Part shown: positions 1 to 4,247 of the stretch, piece by piece | How positions within the stretch are numbered: the first letter of the stretch is position 1 | Layout of the letters: each line of letters starts with the position of its first letter | DNA from: an uncultured Lysobacterales bacterium | Lineage (GTDB): Bacteria; Pseudomonadota; Gammaproteobacteria; Xanthomonadales; SZUA-36 | Length of the DNA stretch: 5,993 nt | Reading direction: 5' to 3' | NCBI GenBank assembly: GCA_937974465.1 | Contig: CALJWY010000075.1 | Coordinates: forward strand, 1-5,993 | Notes under the pieces: model-generated | The model's database searches: none | What the model saw: only the letters and a program-made list of their open reading frames with translations | Told to the model about the DNA's origin: nothing | Made by a program: the position numbers and the translations under genes

Positions 1-19
1 AGGATTACGCAGCTACTGT

Positions 20-45
20 TTGCAATTCGGGGCGGGGGGTATAAT
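20..45 (+). promoter_or_regulatory. Putative sigma70-type promoter of slyD
   Basis: A perfect TATAAT box lies at 40-45, about 47 bases before the slyD ATG. The best upstream match to a -35 box is TTGCAA at 20-25, but the spacer is only 14 bases, shorter than the usual 16-18, so the -35 assignment is weak. The spacer is G-rich. Transcription would start near base 52. The -10 box is seen directly; promoter activity is inferred. Confidence 0.5.
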
Positions 46-92
46 GCACTCTTTTTGGCACTGTTTGCCGTGACCTGACATTGAGAAAAACT

Positions 93-578
93 ATGATCGT
101 TGAAAAAGACAAGGTTGTTTCCTTTCACTACACGCTTAAAAACTCCATTGGTGAAGAGTTGGAGTCGTCACGTGAGCGAGATCCGATGAGTTACCTGCAC
201 GGTGCAGGCAATATCATTCCAGGTCTGGAAAAAGCCATGGAAGGAAAGAAGGCTGGCGACAACTTCAGTGCCACAATCGAGCCGGAAGATGCTTACGGTC
301 TACGCAACGAGAAAAATGTCCAACGCGTTCCACTCAAACGACTGAAGGGTGTCGGCAAGATATCAAGAGGCCAAATACTGAACGTGCAAACCAAGCAGGG
401 TGCTGTTCAGGTGACCGTACTTAAAGTCGGCCGCTTCAACGTTGATGTCGATGGCAACCACCCGTTGGCCGGGCAGCAACTGACATTTGATGTGGATATC
501 ATCGAAATCCGCGAGGCCAGTGAAGAGGAAAGTAAACACGGCCACGCCCATGGTCCCGGTGGCCATGACCACGGCTAG
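93..578 (+). CDS. slyD: SlyD-like FKBP-type peptidyl-prolyl cis-trans isomerase
   Basis: Cytoplasmic prolyl isomerase and chaperone of the SlyD branch of FKBPs; SlyD proteins catalyse proline isomerisation during folding and bind nickel through a His-rich tail. The 161-residue product shows the split FKBP fold (about 1-70 and 122-141) with the inserted chaperone flap between (about 72-121). Visible signatures are HGAGNIIPGLEKAMEGKKAGD (36-56, an FKBP active-site strand/turn), EDAYG (65-69) and NHPLAGQQLTFDV (122-134), a SlyD hallmark. The tail has five histidines (149, 151, 153, 158, 160) but no cysteines, and is shorter than the E. coli SlyD tail, so metal binding may be more modest. I chose ATG at 93 because GAG lies about 8 bases upstream and the protein then begins MIVEKDKVV, the usual SlyD N-terminus; an in-frame TTG at 81 would add four residues but has no ribosome binding site. 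The family call is firm; the symbol is by similarity. Confidence 0.93.
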   Translation: MIVEKDKVVSFHYTLKNSIGEELESSRERDPMSYLHGAGNIIPGLEKAMEGKKAGDNFSATIEPEDAYGLRNEKNVQRVPLKRLKGVGKISRGQILNVQTKQGAVQVTVLKVGRFNVDVDGNHPLAGQQLTFDVDIIEIREASEEESKHGHAHGPGGHDHG

Positions 579-616
579 GAGGTCGTGCTCCCCATAGTTT
601 GCCTTAGCGCGGCACC

Positions 617-1636
617 ATGGGTGCTAATTCAAATGTGCCATGCCGGCGCAGACTTGCAGCCAGCTTTATCATGCTGTTCTTTTCAATTAGCAAGACAACC
701 ATACTGATGGCGATGATGAAATATGTTTCCCCGTTGTTTCCGTTTCTGGTTGGCTGGGGGCTGCTGATGGCGACCCCTGGTTTTTTCGATATCAGCCTCC
801 TGAATGGAGTTGCACAAATCAGCCTGTTCATTCTGGTGGCATGTTGGCCGGCAATGACTACCGGTCGGCTGTCATATGTTGATATTGCCTGGCCATGGGG
901 CCTGGTTTTGATTGGTGCAATTACTTATACATTCAGTGATGGCAATGCGCTGCGAGTGACCGTGATCAGTCTTGTCTATGCAATTATTGGTGTCCGCATG
1001 GGGCTGGGTGCGCTCAGAATGTGGCATTTGGGATATTTTAAAACTGAGTTTCCAAGGTACCAGTATCAGCGCTTGCGTTGGGAGAAGTCGGGCAAAACCA
1101 ACACAGGCCTGGTGCTTCAGGTAGAGGCATTGCTGCAGGGCATTGCCAATGCCGGCTTTTTGGCTTTGCCCGCTTGTATTATCGGTTCAAATGCAGATCC
1201 TGATATTTCATTTTTTGAGATAGTGGGTTTGGTGCTCTGGCTTCTGGCATTTACCATCGAGACCATTGCCGATGCGCAGAAACTCAAATTCCTCAAACAA
1301 AGCAAGCAATCTGGAGTGAGAAACAGCGTATGTAATGTCGGCCTGTGGCGATATAGTCGTCATCCCAACTACTTTGCGGAATGGCTGGTGTGGTCGGCGC
1401 TTGTAATGGCATCCATCCCGTCGTGGCTTGGGCTGTATGAACAACTGTATATTGTGAACTGGTTGCTACTAGGAGCCGGGTTACTGTTCATCCCACGAAT
1501 GATGTACACCACTTTGGTCTATTACACAGGCGCGGTCCCGGCTGAGCACTACTCGGTCAAAAAACGGCCCGCATACAGCCAGTATCAGCAAGAAACAAAC
1601 CGGTTTTTTCCAGGCCCACCCAAAAGCCAGCTCTGA
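617..1636 (+). CDS. DUF1295 family integral membrane protein (steroid 5-alpha-reductase-like)
   Basis: Polytopic inner-membrane protein of the DUF1295 family (PF06966, COG3752), related to the C-terminal domain of steroid 5-alpha-reductases and isoprenylcysteine methyltransferases. Bacterial substrates are mostly unknown, so I assign no reaction. Numbered from base 617 (339 residues), it shows SYVDIAWPWGL (86-96), ETIADAQKLKF (215-225), LWRYSRHPNYFAEW (243-256), the strongest family signature and probable cofactor-binding region, and a C-terminal RPAYSQYQ...NRFFPGPP (317-335), which matches the usual family ending. About seven or eight hydrophobic segments fall near 38-52, 62-78, 88-106, 112-130, 166-190, 197-215, 252-270 and 276-300. 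The gene begins 38 bases after slyD with no promoter seen between, so cotranscription is likely. The start is uncertain: ATGs at 617, 671, 707, 713 and 716 are all in frame and none has a good ribosome binding site. Starts at 707-716 would remove an odd basic N-terminus and may be correct. Confidence 0.88.
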   Translation: MGANSNVPCRRRLAASFIMLFFSISKTTILMAMMKYVSPLFPFLVGWGLLMATPGFFDISLLNGVAQISLFILVACWPAMTTGRLSYVDIAWPWGLVLIGAITYTFSDGNALRVTVISLVYAIIGVRMGLGALRMWHLGYFKTEFPRYQYQRLRWEKSGKTNTGLVLQVEALLQGIANAGFLALPACIIGSNADPDISFFEIVGLVLWLLAFTIETIADAQKLKFLKQSKQSGVRNSVCNVGLWRYSRHPNYFAEWLVWSALVMASIPSWLGLYEQLYIVNWLLLGAGLLFIPRMMYTTLVYYTGAVPAEHYSVKKRPAYSQYQQETNRFFPGPPKSQL

Positions 1637-1640
1637 CAAG

Positions 1641-1675
1641 GGCCGGATACATTGCGCCCAAAAACCTAACCGGCC
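1641..1675 (+). repeat. Inverted repeat just after the DUF1295 stop
   Basis: GGCCGG at 1641-1646 pairs perfectly with CCGGCC at 1670-1675 across a 23-base loop, four bases after the stop codon. There is no U-run after it. It may protect the 3' end of the mRNA or be chance; its role is unknown. Confidence 0.35.
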
Positions 1676-1685
1676 ATGACATAAA

Positions 1686-1707
1686 GGTTGGCTCCTGACT
1701 GCTAACC
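1686..1707 (+). repeat. Small hairpin GGTTGGC / GCTAACC
   Basis: GGTTGGC (1686-1692) pairs with GCTAACC (1701-1707), seven pairs including one G-U, with an 8-base loop. No U-run follows. With the stronger hairpin at 1724-1751 it could form the 3' end of the slyD-DUF1295 transcript, but this is a guess. Confidence 0.35.
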
Positions 1708-1723
1708 GATGCTCTGATGAACA

Positions 1724-1751
1724 AAGCGCCCGCCAACTAGCCAGGGCGCTT
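1724..1751 (+). terminator. Terminator-like hairpin after the slyD-DUF1295 unit
   Basis: AAGCGCCC (1724-1731) and GGGCGCTT (1744-1751) form a perfect GC-rich 8-bp stem with a 12-base loop. On the plus strand the stem is followed by CCAAAG, so the U-run of an intrinsic terminator is missing; on the minus strand the sequence after the stem is TGTTC. It is the strongest stem in the gap and lies 88 bases after the DUF1295 stop, so it may mark the 3' end of that transcript with help from Rho. Termination is inferred. Confidence 0.4.
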
Positions 1752-1843
1752 CCAAAGAGTCACCAATGAGATTATCGACCGACCAAGTCCCCTGTTAAGC
1801 CACTGATCAGGGTCTGCTGATTTCCCTCGTTAGCTGGATTGAA

Positions 1844-1856
1844 GCCAATCATTGGC
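1844..1856. promoter_or_regulatory. Perfect 13-base palindrome, possible operator
   Basis: GCCAATCATTGGC is a perfect dyad, six bases on each side of a central C, of the size and symmetry expected for a dimeric regulator's half-sites. It lies about 120 bases before the nearer promoter-like unit and 211 bases before the gene at 2068, which is rather far for a repressor site. No regulator is encoded in the window. A chance palindrome is possible. Confidence 0.25.
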
Positions 1857-1940
1857 CGGCACCCTTTGCGCTTCGAAACAGTAACCTGAAGGCCGTCTAA
1901 TTCCTGGCCGATCCAGGAGCTGCAGCAAGTAACGCGGCGC

Positions 1941-1971
1941 AACGACCGCTTCTGACGGGAAGCGGACGGTC
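1941..1971 (+). repeat. Hairpin-forming repeat-like element (AACGACCG...AAGCGGACGGTC)
   Basis: CCGCTT (1946-1951) pairs with AAGCGG (1960-1965) around an 8-base loop, and the outer GACCG (1944-1948) can alternatively pair with CGGTC (1967-1971). The element starts with AACGACCG, which recurs at 5966-5973 at the window edge with a similar layout. Its 3' half also supplies the AGCGGAC block of the first promoter-like unit. From this window alone I cannot tell whether it is a dispersed genomic repeat. Confidence 0.4.
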
Positions 1972-1990
1972 TGGCCTCATACGCTATAAT
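1963..1990 (+). promoter_or_regulatory. Putative upstream promoter of the 2068 gene
   Basis: A perfect TATAAT lies at 1985-1990. The only -35 candidate is CGGACG at 1963-1968 with a 16-base spacer, sharing just the central GAC with TTGACA. Transcription would start near 1997, giving a leader of about 70 bases. The -10 box is clear and the -35 box poor, so an activator may be needed if this promoter is real. Confidence 0.35.
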
Positions 1991-2009
1991 GGCCGCGACT
2001 GACCCAGAG

Positions 2010-2039
2010 CGGACACGGACTCCGCGCTCGAGTTATAAC
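2010..2039 (+). promoter_or_regulatory. Putative proximal promoter of the 2068 gene
   Basis: CGGACA at 2010-2015 (four of six matches to TTGACA) and TATAAC at 2034-2039 (five of six matches to TATAAT) are separated by 18 bases. Transcription would start near 2046, leaving a leader of about 22 bases that includes the ribosome binding site. AGCGGAC precedes TATAAY both here and in the unit 47 bases upstream. Confidence 0.4.
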
Positions 2040-2067
2040 CTTTTTATACAAATGGAGACGGCATACG

Positions 2068-2538
2068 ATGGGATTAGACCTTGTGGAGGTCATTACGATA
2101 GGGGCCAATCTAGGAGTTATTTTTGGGATTGTTTTTCTAGCTGTGGAGGTTAGAAGCAATAATAAACTTTTGGCAGCCCAGGCGAGATATAGCTTGAGAC
2201 AATACCGCTCAGACATCGCTGATTCGCTGATGCTACCGCATGTACTGGCAGCCACGCACAAATGGGCGAGGGGCGAATCGGTTACGGACGAAGAGAAAAG
2301 TACAGGTCTCATGGTGGCGATAAAGATTGTTGAGCTCTGGGAATGGCAGTATGGGGAGTATGCCGCGGGCATGTTGCAGAAAAGCGAATTACCGGTCGGC
2401 GCCTGGCGCCTGTGGTATCACGGCAAGGGGCCCTTCCCGGTGCCTGTTCAAGCAATCTACGAGATGCGCAAGAATGTCCTGAATGCCGATTTTGTGCAGT
2501 TTTTCGAGGACAATATTGCATCACAGTTGCCCGAATAA
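2068..2538 (+). CDS. Small membrane-anchored protein of unknown function
   Basis: I do not recognise a named family. The 156-residue product has one N-terminal hydrophobic segment (about 6-27, IGANLGVIFGIVFLAVEV) followed by RSNNKLLAAQARYSLRQYR, so it is probably a single-pass protein with its soluble part on the cytoplasmic side. The rest is predicted mainly helical and aromatic-rich: WEWQYGEYAAGML (91-103), WRLWYHGKG (113-121) and FVQFFEDN (142-149). This layout, a membrane helix, a polar linker and a helical domain with an E/W/Y-rich core, recalls a widespread group of uncharacterised proteins in environmental proteobacteria; that resemblance is from memory and unverified. The start is well supported: GGAGA at 2054-2058, nine bases before ATG, and two promoter-like units upstream. 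It lies 90 bases before the sulfotransferase-like gene on the same strand, but the gap contains a stem that may separate them. Codon pattern and length fit a genuine gene. Confidence 0.75.
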   Translation: MGLDLVEVITIGANLGVIFGIVFLAVEVRSNNKLLAAQARYSLRQYRSDIADSLMLPHVLAATHKWARGESVTDEEKSTGLMVAIKIVELWEWQYGEYAAGMLQKSELPVGAWRLWYHGKGPFPVPVQAIYEMRKNVLNADFVQFFEDNIASQLPE

Positions 2539-2539
2539 G

Positions 2540-2594
2540 TTGGCGATGGTGGTCGGAATGCAAAGCATGGAGTTTGATCGTTGCCATCGGCCAA
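2540..2594 (+). repeat. Bulged 10-bp inverted repeat between two genes
   Basis: TTGGCGATGG (2540-2549) pairs with CCATCGGCCAA (2584-2594) over ten base pairs with one bulged G. The 34-base loop holds a second small hairpin, ATGC/GCAT (2558-2561 and 2565-2568). The structure starts one base after the stop of the 2068 gene and is followed by an AATTTTCT stretch (2602-2609), then the strong ribosome binding site of the next gene. It could be an attenuator, a processing site or an mRNA-stabilising structure; the sequence alone does not decide. Confidence 0.4.
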
Positions 2595-2628
2595 ATTCTG
2601 GAAATTTTCTGTACGGAGGAGAAACTCT

Positions 2629-3252
2629 ATGGCTTTAAGAGTTATTGGTGTTGGGGTTGGACGAACCGGTACATACTCACTCAAACTCGCAATCAATCAG
2701 ATCGGGATGGGCCTTTGCCACCACATGGAAGAGGTACTCCATGATATGCCCAGGCAGGTTCCGCTCTGGGTAGCCGCAGCTGCGGGAAAACCCGATTGGC
2801 GACAAATTTATGACGGATACGAGAGTGCTGTTGATTGGCCCACAGCATGCTTTTTTCGCGAGTTGATAAGAGAATTCCCCACGGCAAAGTTCGTATTGAC
2901 CCAGCGCAACCCGGCGAAATGGGCAGACAGCTTTGGTGCGACAATCTATAAGTTGCTTGCTGACAAAGACCAGGCGCCCAAGGAAATGCACGCTTGGCTT
3001 GAAATGGTCAGCAATGTTATTGCCAAGACCGGGTTTCCTCCGGGGCTTGACCGTGATGCGCTCGCGCGAGCATTTATTGCGCATAACGACGCAGTGAAAG
3101 AGGCGATACCACCCAGTCAGCTACTTGTATTTGAGGTTAAGCAAGGGTGGGGTCCACTCTGCCGGTTTCTGGATATGCCAGTGCCATCTGGAGAATTCCC
3201 CCGCACCAATCACCGCGAGGAATTCTGGGATCGCGTCAACGGCAAGATCTGA
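2629..3252 (+). CDS. Sulfotransferase-fold family protein (Sulfotransferase_4 type)
   Basis: A 207-residue cytoplasmic protein of the small bacterial P-loop sulfotransferase-like family (Sulfotransferase_4, PF17784). Known sulfotransferases move sulfate from PAPS to an acceptor; the acceptor for this family is generally unknown. The 5'-phosphosulfate loop is visible at the N-terminus as VIGVGVGRTGTYSLK (5-19). The second PAPS-binding region is KFVLTQRNPAKWADS (87-101), with R93 and S101 at the expected 3'-phosphate positions. A C-terminal block LLVFEVKQGWGPLCRFLDMP (165-184) followed by FPRTN (190-194) is also typical. The length is normal for the family, so the gene seems intact. The start is ATG at 2629 because GGAGGAG (2615-2621) lies seven bases upstream; a TTG in the same frame at 2581 has no such site. 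It lies 90 bases after an unknown membrane protein on the same strand. The fold is confident; actual sulfotransferase activity is inferred. Confidence 0.88.
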   Translation: MALRVIGVGVGRTGTYSLKLAINQIGMGLCHHMEEVLHDMPRQVPLWVAAAAGKPDWRQIYDGYESAVDWPTACFFRELIREFPTAKFVLTQRNPAKWADSFGATIYKLLADKDQAPKEMHAWLEMVSNVIAKTGFPPGLDRDALARAFIAHNDAVKEAIPPSQLLVFEVKQGWGPLCRFLDMPVPSGEFPRTNHREEFWDRVNGKI

Positions 3253-3280
3253 ACCTAAAAAAGCAAGATTGAGAAAAGCC

Positions 3281-3296
3281 CACTCCGCGCCGAGTG
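3281..3296 (+). terminator. Weak terminator-like hairpin after the sulfotransferase gene
   Basis: CACTC (3281-3285) and GAGTG (3292-3296) form a 5-bp stem with a 6-base GC-rich loop, 28 bases after the sulfotransferase stop. The following CAGTTCTTGC has only short T-pairs, so this is at best a weak intrinsic terminator. Confidence 0.25.
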
Positions 3297-3406
3297 CAGT
3301 TCTTGCGGCTGTGGAAGGCCGTGAAAATCCATGGCTGTTTTGCCGCGCAAAGCAGAAGGCCCCTATTCGCCAAAACTATATAACGGCTTTCGGTCAGGAA
3401 CGGATA

Positions 3407-3424
3407 TTCACTGGCTCGAGTGAA
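3407..3424. repeat. Perfect 6-bp inverted repeat TTCACT/AGTGAA
   Basis: TTCACT (3407-3412) and AGTGAA (3419-3424) are exact inverted copies with a 6-base spacer that contributes to a central CTCGAG. The 18-base dyad is compatible with an operator about 170 bases before the Sel1-repeat gene, or with chance. Confidence 0.25.
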
Positions 3425-3475
3425 CTGGCGGAATTACAGGCCAGGGTCTATATTTAAAGAGCGTTCTTGAGCTTA

Positions 3476-3510
3476 TTATCATCATGGGATTATTCATATA
3501 AGGCTATAAA
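3476..3510 (+). promoter_or_regulatory. AT-rich stretch with possible promoter of the Sel1-repeat gene
   Basis: Two overlapping -10 candidates, TATAAG (3497-3502) and TATAAA (3505-3510), lie 85-97 bases before the start codon. The best -35 match, TTATCA (3476-3481), is only 15 bases from TATAAG. The region is clearly more AT-rich than its flanks, but the exact promoter cannot be fixed. Confidence 0.25.
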
Positions 3511-3593
3511 TAAGAACCTGACAATCTTCCTGCCCAGCAGTGGCTCAGTCCGCATTATTTACAAATCAAGTGTTTGTTTTAAGGAGGTTTGTT

Positions 3594-4220
3594 ATGAAAT
3601 TAAAATACATTTTAGCAGCAGGGGCGATACTCTTTTCATGCACTGCCGCTGCGCAAACATCAGCTGGTATTAAGGCATACAATAGCAGCCCCTCAATACA
3701 AAGAACATCGACCCACGGAATTTTTGCCCCCAATGCTGAAGAGGTCAAAAGGGATCGCAGGGCCGCTGAGCGCGGTGATGCATCCGCCCAATTCAAAATG
3801 GCGCTGCGGTACGACGCTGGTCGAGGTGTGCCACAAGACTATGTTAAATCCGTGGAATGGCTACGCAAATCAGCAGACCAGGGTTTTGTTAAAGCCGAGT
3901 ACAACCTTGGATGCACGTACGAAAGTGGTCAGGGTGTTTCACAAAACCACGCTGAAGCGGCCAAATGGTTTCGCAAAGCCGCTGAGCACGGGTATGCAAG
4001 CGCCCAAAAGAACCTGGGAGCAATGTACGGCAAAGGCCAGGGCGTGCCACAAAATAGTATTGAAGCTTATGTTTGGTCGAGCATAGCAGCAATTTCTGGT
4101 GATGAGGGCGCATTGAATAATCGCGAACTTGCTGCCAGAGAACTCTCAACTGAAGACCTTGAAATAGCGCAGAAACGCGTCGCGGAACTGGTTGAGAACA
4201 TTCAGCAAAGACGGGGGTGA
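3594..4220 (+). CDS. Secreted Sel1-repeat (SLR/TPR-like) protein
   Basis: A 208-residue exported protein made of Sel1-like repeats (PF08238), alpha-helical solenoids that usually mediate protein-protein contacts. The N-terminus is a Sec signal peptide: basic MKLK, a hydrophobic core at 5-15, and a likely signal peptidase I cut after AAA at 18-20, so the mature protein would be periplasmic or released. A linker (21-55) rich in Ser and Thr precedes three 36-residue repeats: 57-92, 93-128 and 129-164, each with the A..G...A...LG..Y..G.GV.Q....A..W..K pattern. A degenerate helical cap follows (165-204, SGDEGALNNRELAARELS), which is the usual end of such proteins. AAGGAGG at 3581-3587, six bases before ATG, is a near-perfect ribosome binding site and rules out a longer frame beginning at 3540. 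The partner is unknown; enhanced-entry or stress-related roles known for some Sel1 proteins cannot be assumed here. Its 3' end overlaps a terminator shared with the convergent transporter gene. Confidence 0.9.
   Translation: MKLKYILAAGAILFSCTAAAQTSAGIKAYNSSPSIQRTSTHGIFAPNAEEVKRDRRAAERGDASAQFKMALRYDAGRGVPQDYVKSVEWLRKSADQGFVKAEYNLGCTYESGQGVSQNHAEAAKWFRKAAEHGYASAQKNLGAMYGKGQGVPQNSIEAYVWSSIAAISGDEGALNNRELAARELSTEDLEIAQKRVAELVENIQQRRG
3762..4085 (+). repeat. Three tandem 108-base units encoding Sel1 repeats
   Basis: The units are 3762-3869, 3870-3977 and 3978-4085, each encoding 36 residues. They are diverged at the DNA level but keep local identity around the GG(T/C)C(A/G)(A/G)GG(T/C)GT segment that encodes G-(R/Q)-G-V. 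The second and third units are more alike than either is to the first, notably in the W(F/L)RK(A/S) helix end. The divergence suggests an old duplication rather than recent slippage. Confidence 0.8.
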
Positions 4221-4244
4221 AAATAACAATTGTGACCCCCCGTC
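4210..4244. terminator. Bidirectional terminator between convergent genes
   Basis: GACGGGGGT (4210-4218) pairs with ACCCCCCGTC (4235-4244) in a nine-pair, GC-rich stem with one bulged C and a 16-base loop. On the plus strand it is followed by AATTTATT; on the minus strand by TTTGC. It overlaps the last codons and the TGA stop of the Sel1-repeat gene and ends three bases from the stop of the transporter gene, so one structure can serve both transcripts. The U-runs are imperfect, so efficiency is uncertain. Confidence 0.7.
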
Positions 4245-4247
4245 AAT

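Larger units (their letters stand above)
1637..2067. other. Intergenic region of 431 bases, hairpin-rich, no gene seen
   Basis: No frame holds a plausible gene on either strand; the minus-strand frame running through this stretch is antisense to the gene at 2068. The region holds several inverted repeats (1641-1675, 1686-1707, 1724-1751, 1844-1856, 1946-1965) and two promoter-like units close to the next gene. No tRNA or recognisable riboswitch is visible. Confidence 0.7.
3253..3593. other. Intergenic region of 341 bases, no convincing gene
   Basis: One plus-strand frame stays open to 3457, but its start lies inside the sulfotransferase gene in another frame and it has no start codon with a ribosome binding site in the gap. 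The stretch could be decayed coding sequence or plain spacer. Its left part holds two small inverted repeats; from about 3460 it becomes AT-rich and probably carries the promoter of the Sel1-repeat gene. Confidence 0.6.

Noticed and set aside
585..707. A 40-codon GTG-start frame after AGGAGG (577-582), whose TGA overlaps the ATG at 707, suggesting a leader peptide coupled to the DUF1295 gene.
   Set aside because: The spacing from AGGAGG to GTG is only two bases, too short for normal initiation, and the peptide is rich in Cys and Gln with no recognisable pattern. The overlap is probably chance.
2343..2744. Plus-strand frame spanning the end of the unknown gene and the start of the sulfotransferase-like gene.
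   Set aside because: It overlaps two better-supported genes in other frames, and its Cys/Trp/Arg-rich composition is typical of shadow translation.
3331..3420. Small ATG frame of about 29 residues (begins MAVLPRKAEG) in the gap after the sulfotransferase gene.
   Set aside because: GAAGG lies 12 bases upstream, too far to be a good ribosome binding site, and nothing else marks it as a gene.
3125..3457. Plus-strand frame of 110 codons overlapping the sulfotransferase gene and running into the following gap.
   Set aside because: Its start lies inside a well-supported gene in another frame with no ribosome binding site, and the product resembles no family known to me.
3594..3653. Possible lipoprotein signal (LFSC ending at residue 16) in the Sel1-repeat protein.
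   Set aside because: Phe at the -2 position is not normal for a lipobox, and a good signal peptidase I site (AAA at 18-20) follows directly, so a secreted soluble protein is more likely.
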